A stretch of 64,000 bases of DNA. It comes from Halisarca cf. caerulea (taxonomy: Eukaryota; Porifera; Demospongiae; Chondrillida; Halisarcidae). Positions within the stretch are counted from its first letter, which is position 1. Each line of letters starts with the position of its first letter. This document shows, piece after piece, positions 12,036-64,000 of the stretch. The DNA is taken from the NCBI GenBank assembly GCA_963170055.1, contig CAUJGJ010000371.1, forward strand, positions 2,917,511-2,981,510, read 5' to 3'. Position numbers and translations under genes: made by a program. The notes under the pieces are model-generated. The model was not told the DNA's origin and did not search any database. It worked only from the letters and a program-made list of their open reading frames with translations.

Positions 12036-12519
12036 GTGATGTTTTGTGACTGTAAAGTATAATAACAATGATAACAATGATAATTCTTACATTATTATTA
12101 TTATTATTATACGCAACAAAATTGAACACTAGATACTGTACATAAGTAATCATAAGTATGGGGTAAACTAGTTTGGCAGGTAGAAGTTGCCGCATGAGGT
12201 GATTATGATATCACACTCCTAGTCTATTCTTAGGTGAAAATGGATATCTGAGGTCACTAGGCAAAAAAACACTTTCCTTTTTACCATTTTTGTGCTCGAA
12301 TTTTGCCAAAGAAACGTACTATACTTAGGCACTTATGAATTGACAATGCTAACTAGCCAAAAGGGGGGAAATCGGGAGGTTTTTGAGTACGAAACGGGAC
12401 ATCGGGAGGATTCTTGCAAAATTCTTGAAGATCGGGAGAGTTGGCAACCTCTGCAAGTTGTATTATCAATGTAAAGTATTTTTGAATAATAATAATTAAC
12501 TTATTATTTTGAATTGAAG
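12036..12519. other. Unassigned stretch upstream of EXT2
   Basis: It holds an (ATT)n tract at 12087-12110 and an AATCGGGAGG/CATCGGGAGG/GATCGGGAGA triplicate at 12370-12440. No gene is supported. Confidence 0.35.
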
Positions 12520-12827
12520 TACGTCATAAAAATGGAGGCATTATGGCGCGTGCACGTGCGCTGCATAGACCGTGGACGGCACAGCTAGCCTAAAAAGACC
12601 AGAAGTGTTGGACGTTGGCAAAGCTGGCTTATTTTGGCGATGGTATCGGGGAATGAAGTGGTTGGGTGCCGTACGTAGAGAAAGTTGAGCGGATCTATCG
12701 TTGTCTTCGGATAGACTAAGTTTTTACCCGCAGTACATGGAATATTTGCAATCAGTCAGCGCACTCAGTAGTATATCATAGATACTGAATAGTACTTTGT
12801 GTATTTCTGTCTTTGCAACAAAACTGA
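12520..12827 (+). promoter_or_regulatory. Probable EXT2 5' flank/UTR
   Basis: A CpG-containing patch (GGCGCGTGCACGTGCGCTGC at about 12545) stands out from AT-rich surroundings directly upstream of the exon 1 ATG, with an E-box-like CACGTG. It is free of recognisable repeats. No clear TATA box or initiator could be assigned, so promoter status is inferred from position. Confidence 0.35.
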
Positions 12828-61904
<49,077 letters not shown>

Positions 61905-62168
61905 GTTTGAGTAATGTGTTTTGCCTAATGAATTGCAATGTAGGAATCTTTCAAGCCACTTCAGTTGTCTGAGTAGGAATATTGCGTAGTTGAACACTTG
62001 TATAAGTAGCCTGTTTGCATCATTGCCTGTATAATATACAGGCAATATTATATTGAACAACACAGGATGTGCCTGTGTGGTATAGTCATGGAAAGACATA
62101 ATGTTAATAATTATTGGCTTTATACCTTATAGCACTGTTCAGTTGATAGCTGGTAAGTTACCATGATA

Positions 62169-62530
62169 TATACTGTGTATTCCACATAATTCAAATCTGC
62201 TTAATTCAAACAGAACTTTAATTCTGTACATACTTGCAATACATATAATTCGTAGGAATTTCTCTTAATTTAAAAGTAATGCAAATGAAACTTCATAAGA
62301 ATCCGAAATAGGAGACTTTGATAAGCATGAAAATGTTAGCTTGATCTTTGTAAATGATCACTTTCAGCTGCTATGTGTTGCTGATCTCTTTGCACAACAG
62401 TATATGAGATGCCAAGCATCTGCTCAAACCAAGCCTGATGCAGAGAAGATGTCTTAAAGTCCACTTGCAGAGCTTGCCATGACTTTATCTTGATTTGTGC
62501 TTGAATTGTAATTATCTGTAGTTCATGTTA
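62169..62530. repeat. Decayed copy of the CACATAATTCAAA MITE
   Basis: CTGTGTATTCCACATAATTC at left and scattered internal similarity to 54366-54859. The right end is degraded. Confidence 0.5.
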
Positions 62531-62807
62531 TCTACACTTGTTTATTGCCTTTTCGTAAGCGCTCGAATCACTAAAATTATAACTCTACATCATCTTACTA
62601 TCATTGAAAAGCTTCTTTTAGCTTTCTAGTGGTCAGACTTGAAATGATAGCATGTTCCTATTGATCTGTATGAGTGTTTCAATTTCCCTCTCTTTTTATG
62701 GGTGCTTTTGGCATCTCGGCGTTTTGCATAATAAGATTTGTGAGCACTTTTGGCATTTGGTATTAATGGGTTGAAAGGAATTAAACTAGTTACTACATGG
62801 CTTCTTT

Positions 62808-62897
62808 AGGGAGTAATATGTTTACTGACCTCATCCCTCCAGTACTGCATGCCCTCTGGCTCTCAGCCTGGTCAGTAAACATGTTACTCCCTATAGC
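62808..62897. mobile_element. 90-bp hairpin element, AGGGAGTAATATG ends
   Basis: Arms AGGGAGTAATATGTTTACTG and near-complement pair over about 24 bp with a 40-nt centre. Confidence 0.75.
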
Positions 62898-63028
62898 CTG
62901 GTTCACAATATGATGCAAGGCTATGTGTCGCATCCAAATTGATGTGTTGCGTAAATTGTGAACAGAAATTTATTGGGCGCACACTGATGCACATCACCTG
63001 ACACAATGTAACGCAGGAGTAGAAAATA

Positions 63029-63061
63029 CGTCAACGACACACAATAGTGTGTCGTTGACGC
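63029..63061. repeat. Perfect 14-bp-arm hairpin
   Basis: CGTCAACGACACAC, loop AATA, then its exact complement. Confidence 0.8.
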
Positions 63062-63935
63062 AGGGGATTCACCAATCAGATTGCAGAGAAAAACACATGA
63101 CATTCCATGTGCTACCCCACTCAAAATTGTCCCAAACACACCCTGCAGATGACCCCTGCATCAACCAGTTCACCAGAGTATAGGCCAGAGCACGTATAGG
63201 ACGTCAGAAAGAGCAAAAGATCAACATAGTCATTTACAGCGTCCAAGAACACTTAGAAGGAACAAAACATCATGAGAACACATGGCGAAAAATATATCCA
63301 ATATCTCCAGAATTCAAAGTTCATTGTCCTCGGACCTATCTGGCCAATTAATCTTCAACTGCACTTGCCTGGGCAAATTCAACCCTGAAGGAGATAAACT
63401 TCACCCTATTATTGTCAACCCCATGAGAGCTTCAGATGTCACATAATCCGGAATGCCTAACATTTCTATTGAAGCCTTCATGACCCCTATATACCAAAAG
63501 AGCAATTAAATCATTTCGATTGATTCAAACTTTCTTGATGTAAGTTTAAAATCTGGTGTCAGTATCCCATCCACCTCATCCAAAAACTTGCACAACCTCT
63601 TGTTCTTCGGAGTCTCCATCCTCCTACGCAAACATAGATCATTAATGTACAATGATATGGATAGGAAATCCATTAGAATCATGGGCAACTGTATTCTCCT
63701 TCATAATCAGCCCTATGGCAGAGTGATAAACAATACATTTCATCTTCATCCAGCTAACTCTGATGAGGCTGTATATGAGCCTAACTCCAACCCATACTGC
63801 CTGCCTGCATCACCTCCCACTTCATGTTAATTGGACCCCAGATTACTAGTAACCAGCTGCAGGAAGGCACACACCCCAACCAACGCCTGGCAACTGCAAC
63901 CTCAAATCAATGAGTACTACACTATGCCATGCATG
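63062..63935. other. Intron 9 stretch, unrecognised open segments
   Basis: A plus-strand frame (63588-63830, HNLLFFGVSILLRKHRSLMY) could be the 5' part of the LINE that begins at 63940, but no domain is recognised. Confidence 0.3.
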
Positions 63936-63939
63936 TTGG

Positions 63940-64000
63940 CATTTGGAAAGCCCGCAGTATAATAATAAACTTGCATTCCTATTATTACTAGTCTACAGTA
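63940..64000 (+). pseudogene. Start of a CR1-like LINE endonuclease, cut by window end
   Basis: GGAAAGCCCGCAGTATAATA matches the endonuclease start at about 9844 (GGAATGCCCGCAGTATTAGA, the WNARSI motif). Confidence 0.5.

Overview
This window is nuclear DNA from an invertebrate animal. The evidence is spliced genes with GT-AG introns, long introns packed with many classes of transposable element, abundant AT, GT and tetranucleotide microsatellites, and no operon-like coding. A sponge or another early-branching marine animal fits best: metazoan-type heparan sulfate machinery, introns as short as 63 bp, and mixed RLE-LINE, CR1-like, Penelope, Ty3 and tyrosine-recombinase relics. The taxon is an inference and is not proved by the sequence.

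Two host genes can be supported. The first is the terminal exon (5363-6480, +) of an unrecognised coiled-coil protein whose upstream exons were not found. The second, and dominant, gene is an exostosin-2 (EXT2)-like glycosyltransferase on the + strand. It starts at 12828 and nine exons can be traced (12828-13306, 20096-20311, 22462-22720, 22784-22945, 23134-23241, 41790-41924, 42093-42205, 49605-49701, 61761-61904). All junctions are in phase and together encode 571 codons. The last roughly 150 residues of the family length must lie beyond the window. Most of 13-62 kb is therefore intron.

Layout: 1-2190 holds a decayed LINE split by a CAGGGGCGTAGCC-type MITE. 3.8-7.1 kb holds the coiled-coil exon surrounded by three copies of an element with structured GC hairpin ends, plus a partial duplicate of the exon. 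8-12 kb holds SINE- and MITE-like repeats and a CR1-like LINE relic. EXT2 intron 1 carries a nearly complete Harbinger transposon (15236-18400). Its transposase is broken only by a 49-bp perfect hairpin with a 7-bp target duplication. Intron 5 (18.5 kb) carries an RLE-LINE with a 611-codon open frame, two tandem long-TIR elements sharing three copies of a 9-bp target repeat, nested fold-back elements, a SINE, and further RLE-LINE copies. Intron 7 carries a Ty3/gypsy relic with a MITE inside it, nested MITEs and a tyrosine-recombinase pseudogene. Intron 8 carries a Penelope-like RT fragment, many TA-target MITEs, long microsatellites, a LINE 3' fragment and a second type of RLE-LINE. A CR1-like endonuclease start is cut by the window end.

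The most unusual signal is a recurrent class of very small, nearly perfect hairpin insertions (about 30-125 bp). Their arms are unrelated, and several share a central GGGC...GCCC core. One of them is demonstrably mobile because it sits between target duplications inside the Harbinger transposase.
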